A stretch of DNA of 64,000 bases. Origin: Bubalus kerabau (lineage: Eukaryota > Chordata > Mammalia > Artiodactyla > Bovidae). This document shows, in pieces, positions 1 through 12,154 of this stretch. How positions within the stretch are numbered: the first letter of the stretch is position 1; every line of letters starts with the position of its first letter. The notes beneath the pieces are model-generated. The model was not told the origin of the DNA, searched no databases, and saw only the letters and a list, made by a program, of their open reading frames with translations. Location of the stretch: the NCBI RefSeq assembly GCF_029407905.1, contig NC_073641.1, forward strand, positions 16,971,001-17,035,000. The letters are read 5' to 3'. Position numbers and translations under genes: made by a program.

Positions 1-459
1 TGATGAGTTCTACCAAAAACCTAAGGAAAAACTAATCCTTTATAAGCTCCTTCAAAAAACTGAAGAAGAGGGAACACTCCCAAATTCATTTTACTAGTCC
101 AGCATTACTCTGATATGAGAGCTAGACAAGGATACTACAAGAAAAGAAAATTATAGTTCAATATTCCTGATAAACATAGATGCAAAAATCCTCAACAAAA
201 TGTAAACAAAATAAATGCAACAGAATGTTAAAAAGATCAGGTAACATGATCAAATAGGATTTATTCCAGGGATGAAAGAACAGTGCAACATTTGTGAACC
301 AATATGATATACCACATTAACAAAATGAAAGATAAGAATCAGATAATCACCTTGATAGATGCAGAAAAATCATCTGACAAAATTTAAGATAACTTTATGA
401 CATTTAAATGGACAACAGGTACATAAAAAGGTGCTTTTAACATCACTCACTAATTATCA

Positions 460-603
460 TACTCAGTTGCTCAGTCATGTCTGACTCTGTGACCCCATGG
501 ACTGTAGCCGACCAGGCTCCTCTGTCCATGGGATTTTCTAGGCAAGAATACTGGAGTAGGTATTACCACTGATGGTAATACCAATTCATTACCATTGAGC
601 CAC
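460..603 (-). mobile_element. Bov-tA SINE with target-site duplication
   Basis: Read on the minus strand, this begins with a degraded tRNA-like part and runs into the BovA unit (ctccagtattcttgcctag, then gtccatggggtcacagagtc). It is flanked by the 14-bp direct repeat CTCACTAATTATCA at 446-459 and 604-617, which fixes the insertion point inside the L1. Confidence 0.88.
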
Positions 604-925
604 CTCACTAATTATCAGGGAAATGCAAATCAAAACCACAATGATATATCAACTGACACCTGTTAGCATGATTATTATTGAAAATGCAAGGGGTAACTGG
701 ATAAGATGTGAGGAAAAAACTGTTGTAGCCCTATGGAAAACAATATGGAGGTTCCTCAAAAATATAACAATAGAACTACCATAGATTCAGTAATCCTAAT
801 TCTGGGTACATATATAAAGTAAACAAAATCACTATCTGGAAGAGATATACACCAAGGTATGTAAACTACCTAAATGTCCGTTGATGGCTAAATGGATAAA
901 GACAAGGTGTTATATATAATGGAGT

Positions 926-2547
926 AATGAAAGTCATAGCCTTGACTAGATGGACCTTTGTTGGCAAAGTAATGTCTCTGCTTTTCAATATGCTATCTAG
1001 GTTGGTCATAACTTTTCTTCCAAGGAGTAAGCGTCTTTTAATTTCATGGCTGCAGTCACCATCTCCAGTGATTTTGGAACCCCCCAAAATAAAGTCTGAC
1101 AATGTTTCCACTGTTTCCCCATCTATTTCCCATGAAGTGATGGGACCAGATGCCATGATCTTTGTTTTCTGAATGTTGAGCTTTAAGCCAACTTTTTCAC
1201 TCTCCTCTTTCACTTTCATCAAGAGGCTCTTTAGTTCTTAACTTTCTGCCATAAGGGTGGTGTCATCTGCATATCTGAGGTTATTGATATTTCTCCTGGC
1301 AATCTTGAGTCCAGCTTGTGCTTCTTCTAGCCCGCATGTCTCATGATGTACTCTGCATATAAGTTAAATAAGCAGGGTGACAGTATACAGCCATGATGTA
1401 CTCCTTTTCCTATTTGGAACCACTCTGTTGTTCCATGTCCAGTTCTAACTGTTGCTTCCTGATCTGCATATAGGTTTCTCAAGAGGCAGGTCTGGTATTC
1501 CCATCTCTTTCAGAATTTTCCAGTTTCTTGTGATCCACACAGTCAAAGGCTTTGGCATAGTCAATAAAGCAGAAATAGATGTTTTTCTGGAACTCGCTTG
1601 CTTTTTCCATGATCCAGCAGATGTTGGCAATTTGATCTCTGGTTCCTCTGCCTTTTCTAAAACCAGCTTGAACATGTGGAAGTTCATGGTTCATGTATTG
1701 CTGAAGCCTGGCTTGGAGAATTTTGAGCATTACTTTACTAGCGTGTGAGATGAGTGCAATTGTGTGATAGTTTGAGCATTCTTTGGCATTGCCTTTCTTT
1801 GGGACTGGAATGAAACCTGACCTTTTCCAGTCCTGTGGCCACTGCTGAGTTTTCCAAATTTGCTGGCATATTGAGTGCAGCACTTTCACAGCATCATCTT
1901 TCAGGATTTGAAAGAGCTCAACTGGAATTCCGTCACCTCCACTTGGTTGTGAAGATCTTTTTTGTACAGTTCTTCTGTGTATTCCTGCCACCTCTTCTTA
2001 ATATCTTCTGCTTCTGTTAGGTCCATACCATTTCTGTCCTTTATTGAGCCCATCTTTGCATGAAACAACAAAGGTCCGTCTAGTCAAGGCTATGGTTTTT
2101 CCTGTGGTCATGTATGCATGTGAGAGTTGGACTGTGAAGAAAGCTGAGCACCGAAGAATTGATGCTTTTGAACTGTGGTGTTGGAGAAGACTCTTGAGAG
2201 TCCCTTGGACTGCAAGGAGATCCAACTAGTCCATTCTGAAGGAAATCAGCCCTGGGATTTCTTTGGAAGGAATGATGCTAAAGCTGAAACTCCAGTACTT
2301 TGGCCACCTCATGCGAAGAGTTGACTTATTGGAAAAGACTCTGATGCTGGGAGGGATTGGGGGCAGGAGGAGAAGGGGACGACAGAGGATGAGATGGCTG
2401 GATGGCGTCACTGACTTGATGGACGTGAGTCTGAGTGAACTCCGGGAGTTGGTGATGGACAGGGAGGCCTCGCGTGCTGCGATTCATGGGGTCGCAAAGA
2501 GTTGGACATGACTGAGCAACTGAATTGAACTGAACTGAATGAAAGTC
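926..2547 (+). mobile_element. BovB LINE with inverted 5' segment (twin-priming form)
   Basis: Seen: 936-2052 carries BovB reverse-transcriptase sequence on the minus strand, from about FHAKMGSIKDRNG at its high end to KVHLVKAM at its low end. From about 2053 to 2537 the element continues on the plus strand from KVRLVKAM to the normal 3' tail (ctgaactgaactga). The two parts abut in element coordinates with about 27 bp of overlap. The whole is flanked by a perfect 10-bp repeat, AATGAAAGTC, at 926-935 and 2538-2547. Both parts are frameshifted or stopped. Confidence 0.9.
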
Positions 2548-2753
2548 GGTGTCAGTCACTCAGTTGTGTCTGACTCTTTGTGACCCATGGACTGTAGCCT
2601 GTCATGCTCCTCTGTCCCTGGAATTGTCCAGGCAAGAATATTGGAGTGGGTAGCCATTCCATTCTCTGGGGATCTTCCTGACCCAGGGATCAAATCTGGG
2701 TCTCCTGCATTGCAGGTGGATTCGCTACGCTCTGAGCCACCAGGGAAGCCCTC
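929..2753 (-). mobile_element. Bov-tA SINE split by a BovB insertion
   Basis: The main body is 2548-2753 (minus strand): a tRNA-derived head at the high-coordinate end (ccctggtggctcagagcgta) followed by a BovA unit. Its last few tail bases lie at 929-935, on the far side of the BovB. The flanking repeat TGGAGTAAT at 920-928 and 2754-2762 is the SINE target-site duplication in L1 sequence. Confidence 0.85.
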
Positions 2754-3280
2754 TGGAGTAATATTTAGCCTTATAAAAGAAGGAAATCCTAATCTGTGAT
2801 TTTGACATAGATAAATATGGAGAGCATTGTCTTAAGTGAAATAAGCAAGACAAAGAAAGAAAGACTGCATGTTAAAAGTTATCCATGGAATCTAAAAACA
2901 GAAAAAAACAAACAAAAAAAAACCTACCTAAAAAGCGAAACCAGAAAAACCTTATGAAAACAGAGTGAATAAATGGTTGCTTGGAGCTGAGGAGTGGGGG
3001 AAATAGGGAGAGGCTGGTAAAAGGGTACAGTCTTTCAGTTATAAGATGAATGAAGTCTGAGGAACTAATGTGATTATAGTTGATAACACTGTACTGTATA
3101 AGTGAAATCTGTTAAGAAAGTAGAACTTAAATATTCTCACCAAAAACACACACCGAAAATAAAAACAAACTTAAAAAAAAAAAGCCATGTGAGATGGCGG
3201 TTCTGTTAACTGACTAGCTGTGGAGGGAATCTTTCACAGTGCATACATGTATCAAATTATCACACTGTACATTTTAAAAT

Positions 3281-3660
3281 TAATTTTTGGGGGGTGGCAT
3301 CATTGAAACTGCCAAAAAAGCTGAAAGAAAAAAGAATGGGCAACTTTTATTAGTGTTTGAATCTGTGTGTAACCTCCATGGGGTTGATGTTGGGAGATAT
3401 TTGCAAATATATGGGGGAATGCTGCTAATTACAATAAAAGGAGGGTCTACTTGTGGTCTGGTGTGCTCAATTGTTCAACAATGTTGGGTAAGTCTCATAT
3501 AATGAAGAACTGTCCTGACCAAAAGAATAACAGGAATCCTTTTAAGAAACACAGTAGGGGGTCTCTTATTTGAAACTAAATAAGAAATTAAGAAAATAAT
3601 CCAGGGGTGGTTAAATTCAAAAAACTTGTTATCAGATACATCTACTTTGTCAGATCACGC
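3281..3660. other. Unassigned intronic stretch
   Basis: About 380 bp of AT-rich sequence between an L1 and a BovB. A 71-codon open frame (3287-3502) has no recognisable domain. The part around 3440-3590 faintly resembles an old DNA transposon remnant, but I cannot name it. Confidence 0.4.
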
Positions 3661-4629
3661 TCAGTTAAGTTCAGTCGCTCAGTCGTGTCCAACTCTTTGC
3701 GGCCCCATGGACCACAGCATGCCAGGCTTCCCTGTCCATCACCAACTCCCTGAGCTTGCTCAAACTCATGTCCATCGAGTCGGTGATGCCATCCAACCTC
3801 ATCCTCTGTTGTCCCCTTTTCTCCCAGCCTTCAATCTTTCCCAGCACCAGAGTCTTTTCCAGTGAGTCAGTTCTTCGCATCAGGTAGCCAAAGTATTGGA
3901 GCTTCAGCATCAGTCCTTCCAATGAATATTCAGGATTTATTTCCTTAGGATTGACTGGTTGGATCTCCTTGCAGTCCAAGGGACTCTCAAGAGTCTTCTC
4001 CATCCCCACAGTTCATTAATTAAAAGCATTAATTCTTTGGTGCTCAGCTTTCTCTACAGTCCAACACTCACATGCATACATTACTACTGGAAAAACCATA
4101 GCTTTGACTAGATGGACCTTTGTTGGCTAAGTAATGTCTCTGTTTTTTAATATGCTGTTTAGGTTGGTCATAGGTTTTCTCCCAAAGAGCAAGCGTCTTT
4201 TAATTTCATGGCTACAGTCACCATCTGCAGTGATTTTTGAGCCCAAGAAAATAAAGTCTGTCATTGTTTCCATTGTTTCTCCTCTATTTGCCATGAAGTG
4301 ATGGGACCAGATGCCATGATCTTTGTTTTTTGAATGTAGAGTTAAGTCAGCTTTTCTACTCTCCTCTTTCACTTTCATCAAGAGGCTCTTTAGTTCTTCT
4401 TCACTTTCTGCCCTAGGGTGGTATCATCTGTGTACCTTAGGTTATTGATATTTCTCCCAGCAATCTTGATTCCAGCTTGTGCTTCATCCGGCCCAGCGTT
4501 TCTCATGATGTACACTGCATACAAGTTAAATAAGCAGGGTGACACTATACAGTCTTGATGTACTCCTTTCCCAATTTGGTACCAGTCTGTCATTCCATGT
4601 CTGGTTCTAACTGTTGGTTCCTGACTTGC

Positions 4630-5316
4630 TTACAGATTTCTCAGGAGGCAGGTCAGGTGGTCTGGTATTTCCATCTCTTTAAGAATTTTCCACGGTATAT
4701 TGTGATCCACACAGTCAAAGGCTTTGGCATAGTCAATAAAGCAGAAATAGATGTTTTTCTGGAATTCTCTTGCTTTTTCTGTGGGCCAGTGGATGTTGGC
4801 AATTTGATCTCTGGTTCCTCTGCCTTTTCTAAATCCAGCTTGAACATCTGCAAGTTCATGGTTCATGTAATGCTGAAGCCTGGCTTGGAGAAATTTGAGC
4901 ATTACTTTGCTAGCATGTGAGATGAGTGCAATTGTGCAGTAGTTTGAACATTCTTTGGCATTGTCCTTCTTTGGGACTGGAATGAAAACTGACCTTTTCC
5001 AGTCCTGTGGCCACTGCTGAGTTTTCCAAATTTGCTGGCACATTGAGTGTAGCACTTTCACAGCATCAACTTTTAGAATTTGAAATAGTTCAACTGGAAT
5101 TCCATTACCTCCACTAGCTTTGTTGATAGTGATGCTTCCTAAGGCCCACTTGACTTTGCATTCCCAGATGTCTGGCTCTAGGTGAGTGATCACAGTATTG
5201 TGATTATCTGGGTCATGAAGATCTTTTTTGTATAGTTCTGTGTATTCTTGCCACCTCTTCTTAATATCTTTGGCTTCTGTTAGATCCATACTGTTTCTGT
5301 CCTTTATTGAGCTCAT
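4630..5316 (-). pseudogene. BovB reverse transcriptase, N-terminal half (remnant ORF)
   Basis: A 228-codon open frame covers the linker and first half of the RTE-class reverse transcriptase. IKDRN is near residue 4, KKRWQEY at 19-25, WKRSVFIPVPKK at 106-117 and palm motif A (FIDYAKAFDCVDH) at 193-205. The frame is lost shortly afterwards; the part with the catalytic YxDD lies further downstream in another frame and reads YTDD. In a functional element this enzyme copies the LINE RNA at a nicked chromosomal site. Here it is a fossil inside an intron with no promoter of its own. Confidence 0.85.
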
Positions 5317-5936
5317 CTTTGTATGAAATGTTCCCTTGGTATCTAATTTTCCTCAAGAGATCTCATCTTTCCTATTCTATTGTTTTCCTCTATTTCTTTG
5401 CCCTGATCACTGTGGAAGGCTTTCTTATCTCTCCTTGCTATTCTTTGGAACTCTACATTCAGATCATTATATCTTTCCTTTTCTCCTTTGCCTTTAACTT
5501 CCCTTCTTTACTCAGCTATTTGTAAGGCCTCCTCAGACAACTGTTTTGCCTTTTTGCATTTTTTTTCTTGGAGATGGTCTTGATCACTGTCTCCTGTATA
5601 ATGTCATGATCCTCCATCCATATTTCTTCAGGCACTCTATCACATCTAATCCCTTGAATCTATTTGTCACTTCCACTGTATAATCATAAGGGATTTGATT
5701 TAGGTCCTATCTGAATGATCTAGTGATTTTACCTACTTTCTTCAATTTAAGTCTGAATTTGGCAATAAGGACTTCACGATCTGAGCCACAATCAGCTCTC
5801 AGTCTTATTTTTGCTGACTGTATAGAGCTTCTCCATCTTAGGCTGCAAAGAATATAATCAATCTGATTTCAGTATTGACCATCTGGTGATGTCCATATGT
5901 AGAGTCTTTTCTTCTGTTGTTGGAAGAGGTTGTTTG

Positions 5937-6350
5937 CTATGAGCAGTGTGTTCTCTGGCAAAACTCTGTTAGCCTTTGCCCTGCTTCATTTTGTATTCCA
6001 AGGCCAAATTTGCCTGTTACTCCAGGTATATCTTGACTTCCTAGTTTCCCATTCCAGTTCCCTATGATGAAAAGGACATCTTTTGGGGGTGTTAGTTCTA
6101 GAAGGTCTTGTAGGTCTTCATAAAACCATTCAGCTTCTTCAGAATTACTGGTTGGGGCATAGACTTGGATTACTGTGATACTGAATGGTTTGCTTTGGAA
6201 ACGAACAGAGATCATTCTGTCGTTTTTGAGACTGTATCCAAGTACTACATTTTGTACTCTTTTGTTGACTATGAGGGCTACTCCATTTCTTTGAATGGAA
6301 CCTAGTCCACAGTAGTAGATATAATGGTCATCTGAGTTAAATTCACCCAT
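5937..6350 (-). pseudogene. BovB endonuclease domain (remnant ORF)
   Basis: A 137-codon open frame matches the APE-type endonuclease of BovB. It starts at MGEFNSDDHY and includes NKRVQN, RMISVRFQ, VIQVYAPTS and a changed GNWNGKLGSQ, where the usual form has GDWNAK. It ends after EFCQ, before the SDH catalytic motif. The Asp-to-Asn change and the early stop argue against activity. Confidence 0.85.
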
Positions 6351-6392
6351 TCCAGTCTATTTTAATTCACTGATTCCTAAAATGTTGATGTG

Positions 6393-8251
6393 TGTGGCTC
6401 AGAAAGGGCATCATTTAAGTAGCCATATCAAACAAAAAATTATTTTTAACACTTCTAAGTCTACAAACAGAAATTATTGGAATAATCTGGTTAATAATTT
6501 ATGCTATGCTTAAATCAGCTTATTATCAGTTTTATATTTATAGTCACTTAAGTGAATGAAAAGGAATATATTTTCTAATTTTTGATTCACATATGTAGGA
6601 ATACTATGTTACTAGCTGTTAAATATTTTGAAGATCAACCTGATAGGAAATATTTTTAAGATCAACCTGATAGGAAATATTTTTCAGAAAAGTCAGACTC
6701 CATTAATTTAATGACAACTCAATTTGAGGAAAAAGCACTTTATCTGCTTGAGAGGTTATTTTCCCTTTGAGATTAAAGGCATGATTAATTCAGATTCATT
6801 TTATCTTTTCAAAGCTCTGCCACTATTCCTGGGAAATCAGCACCCATCTGACAGGAAGTCATATTTTCAAATCAACTGGAAAAGTCTAATAATTGGCCAC
6901 TAGTTGTTTGTACAAGCTCTTTTGAAAATAAACTAGTAACCTTATTCTTTTTTGTTCTGTGTGAAATCTTAGGAAATACCACATAAGCAATGTAGAGTTA
7001 AATAAACTGAAAGCATAATACATATTTCAGAGTGACTGAATGTTTCTAGAAAGACAAATTGTCTCTTTTTAAATTTTCTTGGAATATTTTTAGAAACTAT
7101 CCTAATGGCCTTTCATTTTCTCAGACCAGAAGAAGTAACAACTGAAAGAGCAGTTCCTATGCCATATATTATTATTTTTCTTGCTTTAATATTTTAGGAA
7201 AAAGGATATTTAAATATAGTAATGAAGGAAAACTTAACAGGTTAGAAACTGTTTCCAAGATAGGTTATATTTTCAAATTTTACTACAAAATATATAATTT
7301 TTATATAATCTTGCTTTATATCAACATAATATTTCAGCCCATCAGAAATGCAGTAGAACATATATTTTAAGTGACAGTGGAAGACACTAGAACCTCTACT
7401 GTATTACCAAAATAAGAGAACTGTTCACCAATGAGTAGTACCTAAAATTTCTCAACTTTCTAAAAAAGTTAAAATGTGTATATACAGGACAGAACTTTGC
7501 TAATAAAAAATACTTCATTGTCTGCATAGTTATGAAGTTTCTATTTTAAATATGTTAATATAGCACAAGCCTGATACTAGTGAAGGTAAAGATTTGAAGT
7601 TTACATCTGTTAAGTTGTTTGCAAGTTTTAGTAGCAAATTATAAATCTAGAAACATTAAAATGGTTTCATTATCTTATTAATTTTAATGAACTAATATTC
7701 GAATAGCTGCGGAAATTTGTGAGTTTACATCTCATTTAATATTCATCTTTTTAAAGCTATAATAAATAAGACTTTCCACTTCATGTTCACTGTAAAAACA
7801 TAGCATGCAGCTGTAATTATGATATTGTGAATCACGAACGGCAGTAGTTCCACCATTGATAAAAAAGGCCTGGAACATTCAAGTGTATCTTCAGATCATT
7901 AGTGAACTCCTTAATGTCCCCAAAGCAAAGAAGGTGGAACTGTCCCTACCCCTTTCTTTACATACTTGTCATTTTTTTTTTTTTTGGCGCAACTTCTTTT
8001 CCTCTCTTAAGATAGCCTTGATAATCATTTCAGCCCACATTCCTTTTTTAATATATTTTTTAAATGTATATTTTTAATAGATGAAAAAATAGGCAAATAG
8101 ATTTGGTGCCTTGGATACAATATGGAAATAATAAACACTCTGTTGTCTCCTAAATCCCATTGCATTTACCCCAGAGAGGTACATATTGGCTAAACTCTAA
8201 TTTGTGCCATTACTTGCAGATTTCTTAAATTTGCACTGTAGTTTCAAATTG
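6393..8251. other. Unique AT-rich intronic sequence
   Basis: No exon, RNA gene or young repeat is recognised. Features are a perfect 27-bp tandem duplication at 6631-6684 and a T-run at about 7970-7985. The ORF at 7856-8077 is low-complexity and hydrophobic, with no domain. Confidence 0.5.
6631..6684. repeat. Perfect 27-bp tandem duplication
   Basis: Two identical adjacent copies, each starting aagatcaacctgatagg, occupy 6631-6657 and 6658-6684. There are no mismatches, which suggests a recent slippage or end-joining event. Confidence 0.95.
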
Positions 8252-8335
8252 GTATTGGTGGTTTAGTTGCTAAGTCACATCCGACTCAGCGGACTCCAGC
8301 TTCCTCTATACATGGAATTCTCCAGGCAAGAATTA
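8252..8335 (-). mobile_element. Bov SINE fragment (BovA part)
   Basis: A minus-strand BovA remnant: the plus strand shows gttgctaagtcacatccgac and then ggaattctccaggcaagaat, with internal deletions. The tRNA-like head is missing. Confidence 0.75.
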
Positions 8336-9309
8336 AATTTATGTTTACTATCCAAAACAAATGGACAACTGCCATGCACTATTAAACTATCTTTGCATTA
8401 TGCCACAGTTAACTTCATTTCAATGTAAGAAAAACACCAATCTTCTCCTTTATTTATAACATTGTATTCTGTCTGGTTAATTCATTCTGCATAAAAGCTT
8501 GGATATGATACTGCCTGGAAGTCAGAGAATAAATAAAAGAATCTTTCACAGTACCTTTCCATTCTGAGTCCACATTCTGTTCTGCTATATAGTCGCAAGT
8601 CCTAGCAGCTTCTAGAGTAATGTATATCAACCTTAGTACTTTGGCTGCCTTTTGGACTGTCCTGGGGATCTTTATATACTACTGATTTTTGAGATCATCT
8701 CCAGAAACTCTGATTTAATGGTCTGGGATATGACCAGGGGATTAGGATTAATTTAAGGTCATAGTGTATAATAACAGAAACCTATACCTGTTTTGCTTTA
8801 AAAAAGAAAGAAACTAAAGAACACAAAAACTTACCACTTCTCCCTTATGTAAAAAAAAAATTTTTTCATCTGTTTACATTAACAGGATTTTCTAAGATGA
8901 GACAAAAAGTTCTGTTTCATCATAATGGTCTTATTTTGTAGTTAATCTATTTTAGGGCACCCTATTTCTGAAATTCTGGATTAAAATTATGAAAGCTGAG
9001 GTTTTCTCTCTTAGAAGTTCTTTATGCCTTCATTAGTTTCATCAGCCTAAATTCTTTATTGATTGGTCAAAATGAGACTGAGTAGTTTACATTTTACTTT
9101 CTCAAAGGAATATGTGATGCAAACTGTCATTTCTCTAGAAGCTACTTATTTTATGTCATTCTGAAAAATATTTTAACTGCACAAATATAAGCATACTCAG
9201 CAAATAAAAAAAGAAAACCCCAAAACTCCTTCCATAACTTCAGGATTTTTTGAGTCTAAAATAAATTTATAAGATTTAAAATCACACATTTACAATAAAG
9301 ACAAATACG
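8336..9309. other. Intronic sequence with a MER5-like hAT remnant
   Basis: The segment at about 8628-8765 (gcctggggatct-like, then gaaactctgatttaatggtc) resembles the non-autonomous MER5 group of hAT-Charlie transposons. The rest is unassigned AT-rich DNA. Confidence 0.5.
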
Positions 9310-9672
9310 ATATGAAACTAAATATCTGTGGTATCTAATGTATGGCACGAATGAACCTATCTACAAAACAGAACAGACTCACAGACACAGAGAGCAGACC
9401 TGTGGTTGCCGAAGGGCAGGAGGATGTGGAGAGGGATGCACTGGGAGTTGGGTTGGTAGATGCAATTTAATGCATTTATCATGGATAAACAACAAGACCC
9501 TAATGGATAGCACAGGGAACTATACTCAATATCCTGTGGTAACAGAAAAGAGTATGGAAAAGAATATAAAAATAATTATATATATAAAATTATAACTGGA
9601 TCACTTTTCTGTACAGTAGAGATTGGCACAACATTGTAGATCAACTATACCTCAATTAAAAAAATAAAATAA
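9310..9672 (+). mobile_element. L1 3' end, ruminant type
   Basis: It contains the L1 3' UTR landmarks ggataaacaacaagacccta, cagggaactatactcaatat and aacattgtagatcaactata, and ends in an A-rich tail. It is strongly 5' truncated. Confidence 0.85.
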
Positions 9673-11224
9673 TGGCTATCCACAATGGAGGGCTTTTAGT
9701 CAGTAATATGAATAATGTAGGATGATTATACAATCTTTAACTTATATATAGAAAAACTGTTTATAGTCTGTTCCTATTTGCATTTGGCATGACAGGTGTT
9801 ACAAGTGTTTCTTGGTTGGAAGTGACCTTGACTTTACTCTAGTTTTTAAATCAGTTTTATCTGAACACTGAGGAAATTTTCATTAAGACACTGATGAGAC
9901 TATAGACTGCATATTTTCAATCCATCAATAATTAACCTTTTAAATTTATCTTATATAATGAGCACTTCCCTGTTTATTTTTCTTTTGTATAAATATTGGG
10001 GTATCATGGTGCTTTCTGATAATGTTATGCATGGAGGCATCGTATGCAAGAGGCATGAAATACTTTTGTGGATATTATCTTTCCTGATGGAGAGACTGTT
10101 CTTAGGATCAAGCAGCCACTAAGTACATGCCCCTGAATCAGGAAATGAGAAAAGATGCAGAATTATCATATTGGCTTACTTATGCTATGCACTACAGAAC
10201 TCCAGAGAGGACCCGTCACAGAGATGACTATATGGAAAGATGCTTCCTGGGGTTGTGCAGTGTGACATCCCTGACTTCAAAGCTCTCCATTGCTCTCCTA
10301 ACTTGGAAGCATCTAGGAGGTAAACCCAGGTGGATGATTCTCCATGATGAGGTAGGTTAAAAGTCGTCTAAGGGGCTACAAGCTGAGGATTATGTGGTTA
10401 TACCTTGCAAATTATATCATCTATATTCTGGCAAATGGATCACTGCTTCATTAATACAGTCTATTACTGGTAATTTAGAAAATCAAAGACTTAAAGTAAA
10501 CTGGCTTAAAAAATAAGGTGCTTCTTGATCCCTTCTCTCTTGGGATTCTATATACATAGTAAGAGGTAGGACTATGCTTACAGACTGAACTCTCCATCCA
10601 CTTACTCAAATAGTTCAGCTGCATGAAAGTAGAACATGGAGAAGTATGGCAGATTTGTTTAGTTCAACCTGCAAAAGACAGGAGAGAATGAGAACACTGG
10701 ATTGGCAAAAAACCAACCAACCATGTTTGGGCTCTGAGAGAAGGGGTTTGAGGGCATCGACTGTGCTTGAGCAGAGGAAGCAGAAGTGGAAACAGGGCAT
10801 GTCCCTCCATGGCAGTGATTCTGAGCACCACGACCTAAACTGCTAATGACATATGGTTCACTGACTGTCAAGCTGTGGTGTCCACTTTTTTATTTTCTAT
10901 GGTTTCCTTTTTCTATTGACATTGTCCACCCTCTTACCTACTTTGCTCATCTTTTTCTCTATTTTCATTGACATTTTTTCCTAACAGTTTAAATCCTAGT
11001 CAGCTAATCCAACATCTAGATCATCTAGGGATCTGCATCTGTTTTCTGCTACCACTCATATGTGAAAACTAATAACAGAGAAACCTCACTTAAAACAGTC
11101 AGGAGGTCAGAAAGGGGAGTTCTTATGCCTCACCACTCCATGTCAATTACAGACCCAACAGGTAGAGATGTACCTTTGCATTTCTAACAGAAAGAAGGCT
11201 GCTACTTTCTTACCCATCAAGAGG
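9673..11224. other. Intronic sequence with an old L1 remnant
   Basis: Mostly unassigned. The part at about 10890-11060 (gtcagctaatccaacatcta, then gggatctgcatctg) resembles L1M 3' UTR sequence. The open frames at 10127-10360 and 10646-10846 show no domain and no credible splice context. Confidence 0.4.
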
Positions 11225-11475
11225 AAGAACTTTTCCTAATCCAGCAACAGCGGGCGATAAGAGGCTGTCACAATTTAGCCAATGAAAAGCCAATACACTT
11301 TGAACTCAGTCTCCTCCAGTGGACTCTTTGTAACAGCCCCTTCTCTTCAAAAGGACAGTTCTCCCCCTTGTTTTCTGGACTTGCATGTGGTTTGCCATAA
11401 AGTGCAAGTCCTGAATTGTAATACTTTGTTCTTTCTGAATAAAGTGTTTTGCTAGTAAAATAAATGATTGTTTCT
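11225..11475 (+). mobile_element. Possible LTR remnant
   Basis: The arrangement resembles the downstream part of a retroviral or MaLR-type LTR: an upstream ctttgtaacagccccttctc segment, then a polyadenylation hexamer in ctgaataaagtg at about 11437-11448. Neither terminus nor a target-site duplication is visible, so the family is not assigned. Confidence 0.35.
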
Positions 11476-11729
11476 ATCATTTTAGGTCAACATTTTAGTT
11501 AATTATTAGTCACAATTTCTTAACCTTCCTTTCTTAATTATGTCCCATTTTTTATTTATGAATTACTGAAGTAGATATTATTTCTCTCCACAGAGGACTG
11601 GTCCTTTTGTCAGGCAGGTAACGTGAGAAGCTCATTGTCTCAACTCAATAATTAATAAGCTGGGTTGAGGTTGACGTTACATTGCAGTGTTTATTAGATT
11701 CACTCAACCTCTGATTTCAAGTGACTTAT

Positions 11730-12148
11730 CAGATCAGATCAGTCGCTCAGTCGTGTCCAACTCTTTGCGACCCCATGAATCGCAGCACGCCAGGCCTCCC
11801 TGTCCATCACCAACTCCCGGAGTTCACTCAGACTCACGTCCATCAAGTCAGTGATGCCATCCAGCCATCTCATCCTCTGTCGTCCCCTTCTCCTCCTGCC
11901 CCCAATCCCTCCCAGCATCAGAGTCTTTTCCAATGAGTCAACTCTTCGCATGAGGTGGCCAAAGTACTGGAGTTTCAGCTTGAGCATCATTCCTTCCAAA
12001 GAAATCCCAGGGCTGATCTCCTTCAGAATGGACTGGTTGGATCTCTTTGCAGTCCAAGGGACTCTCAAGAGTCTTCTCCAACACCACAGTTCAAAAGCAT
12101 CAATTCTTCAGCGCTCAGCCTTCTTCACAGTCCAACTCTCACATCCAT
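11730..12148 (-). mobile_element. BovB 3' end fragment
   Basis: A minus-strand BovB tail. It encodes the C-terminal segment (RVPWTAKRSNQ, then KLKLQYFGHLMRRVDS, then RMRWLDGITD) and ends at cgactgagcgactgatctg. ACTTAT at 11724-11729 and 12149-12154 may be a short target-site duplication. It is little diverged from other copies in the window. Confidence 0.9.
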
Positions 12149-12154
12149 ACTTAT

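Larger units (their letters stand above)
1..3280 (+). mobile_element. L1 LINE fragment, rearranged and interrupted
   Basis: The first 300 bases decode as degraded L1 ORF2 reverse transcriptase: the phrase NIDAKILN appears at about 170-200. Near position 420 the sequence jumps to the L1 3' region (nucleotides matching 'ggaaatgcaaatcaaaaccacaatg' start near 619). It then continues through the usual 3' UTR landmarks to an A-rich stretch and about position 3280. It is interrupted by a Bov-tA at 460-605 and by a nested Bov-tA/BovB at 929-2753. Stops are frequent and there is no coding capacity. Confidence 0.8.
3661..6392 (-). mobile_element. Long BovB LINE, 5' truncated at the endonuclease domain
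   Basis: On the minus strand this runs from the start of the endonuclease region (ISELKW-like, near 6380) through endonuclease, linker and reverse transcriptase to the tail (gactgagcgactgaactta). At about 2.7 kb it is the longest uninterrupted BovB here. Open stretches survive at 5937-6350 and 4630-5316, separated by frameshifts and stops. No clear target-site duplication was found. Confidence 0.9.
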
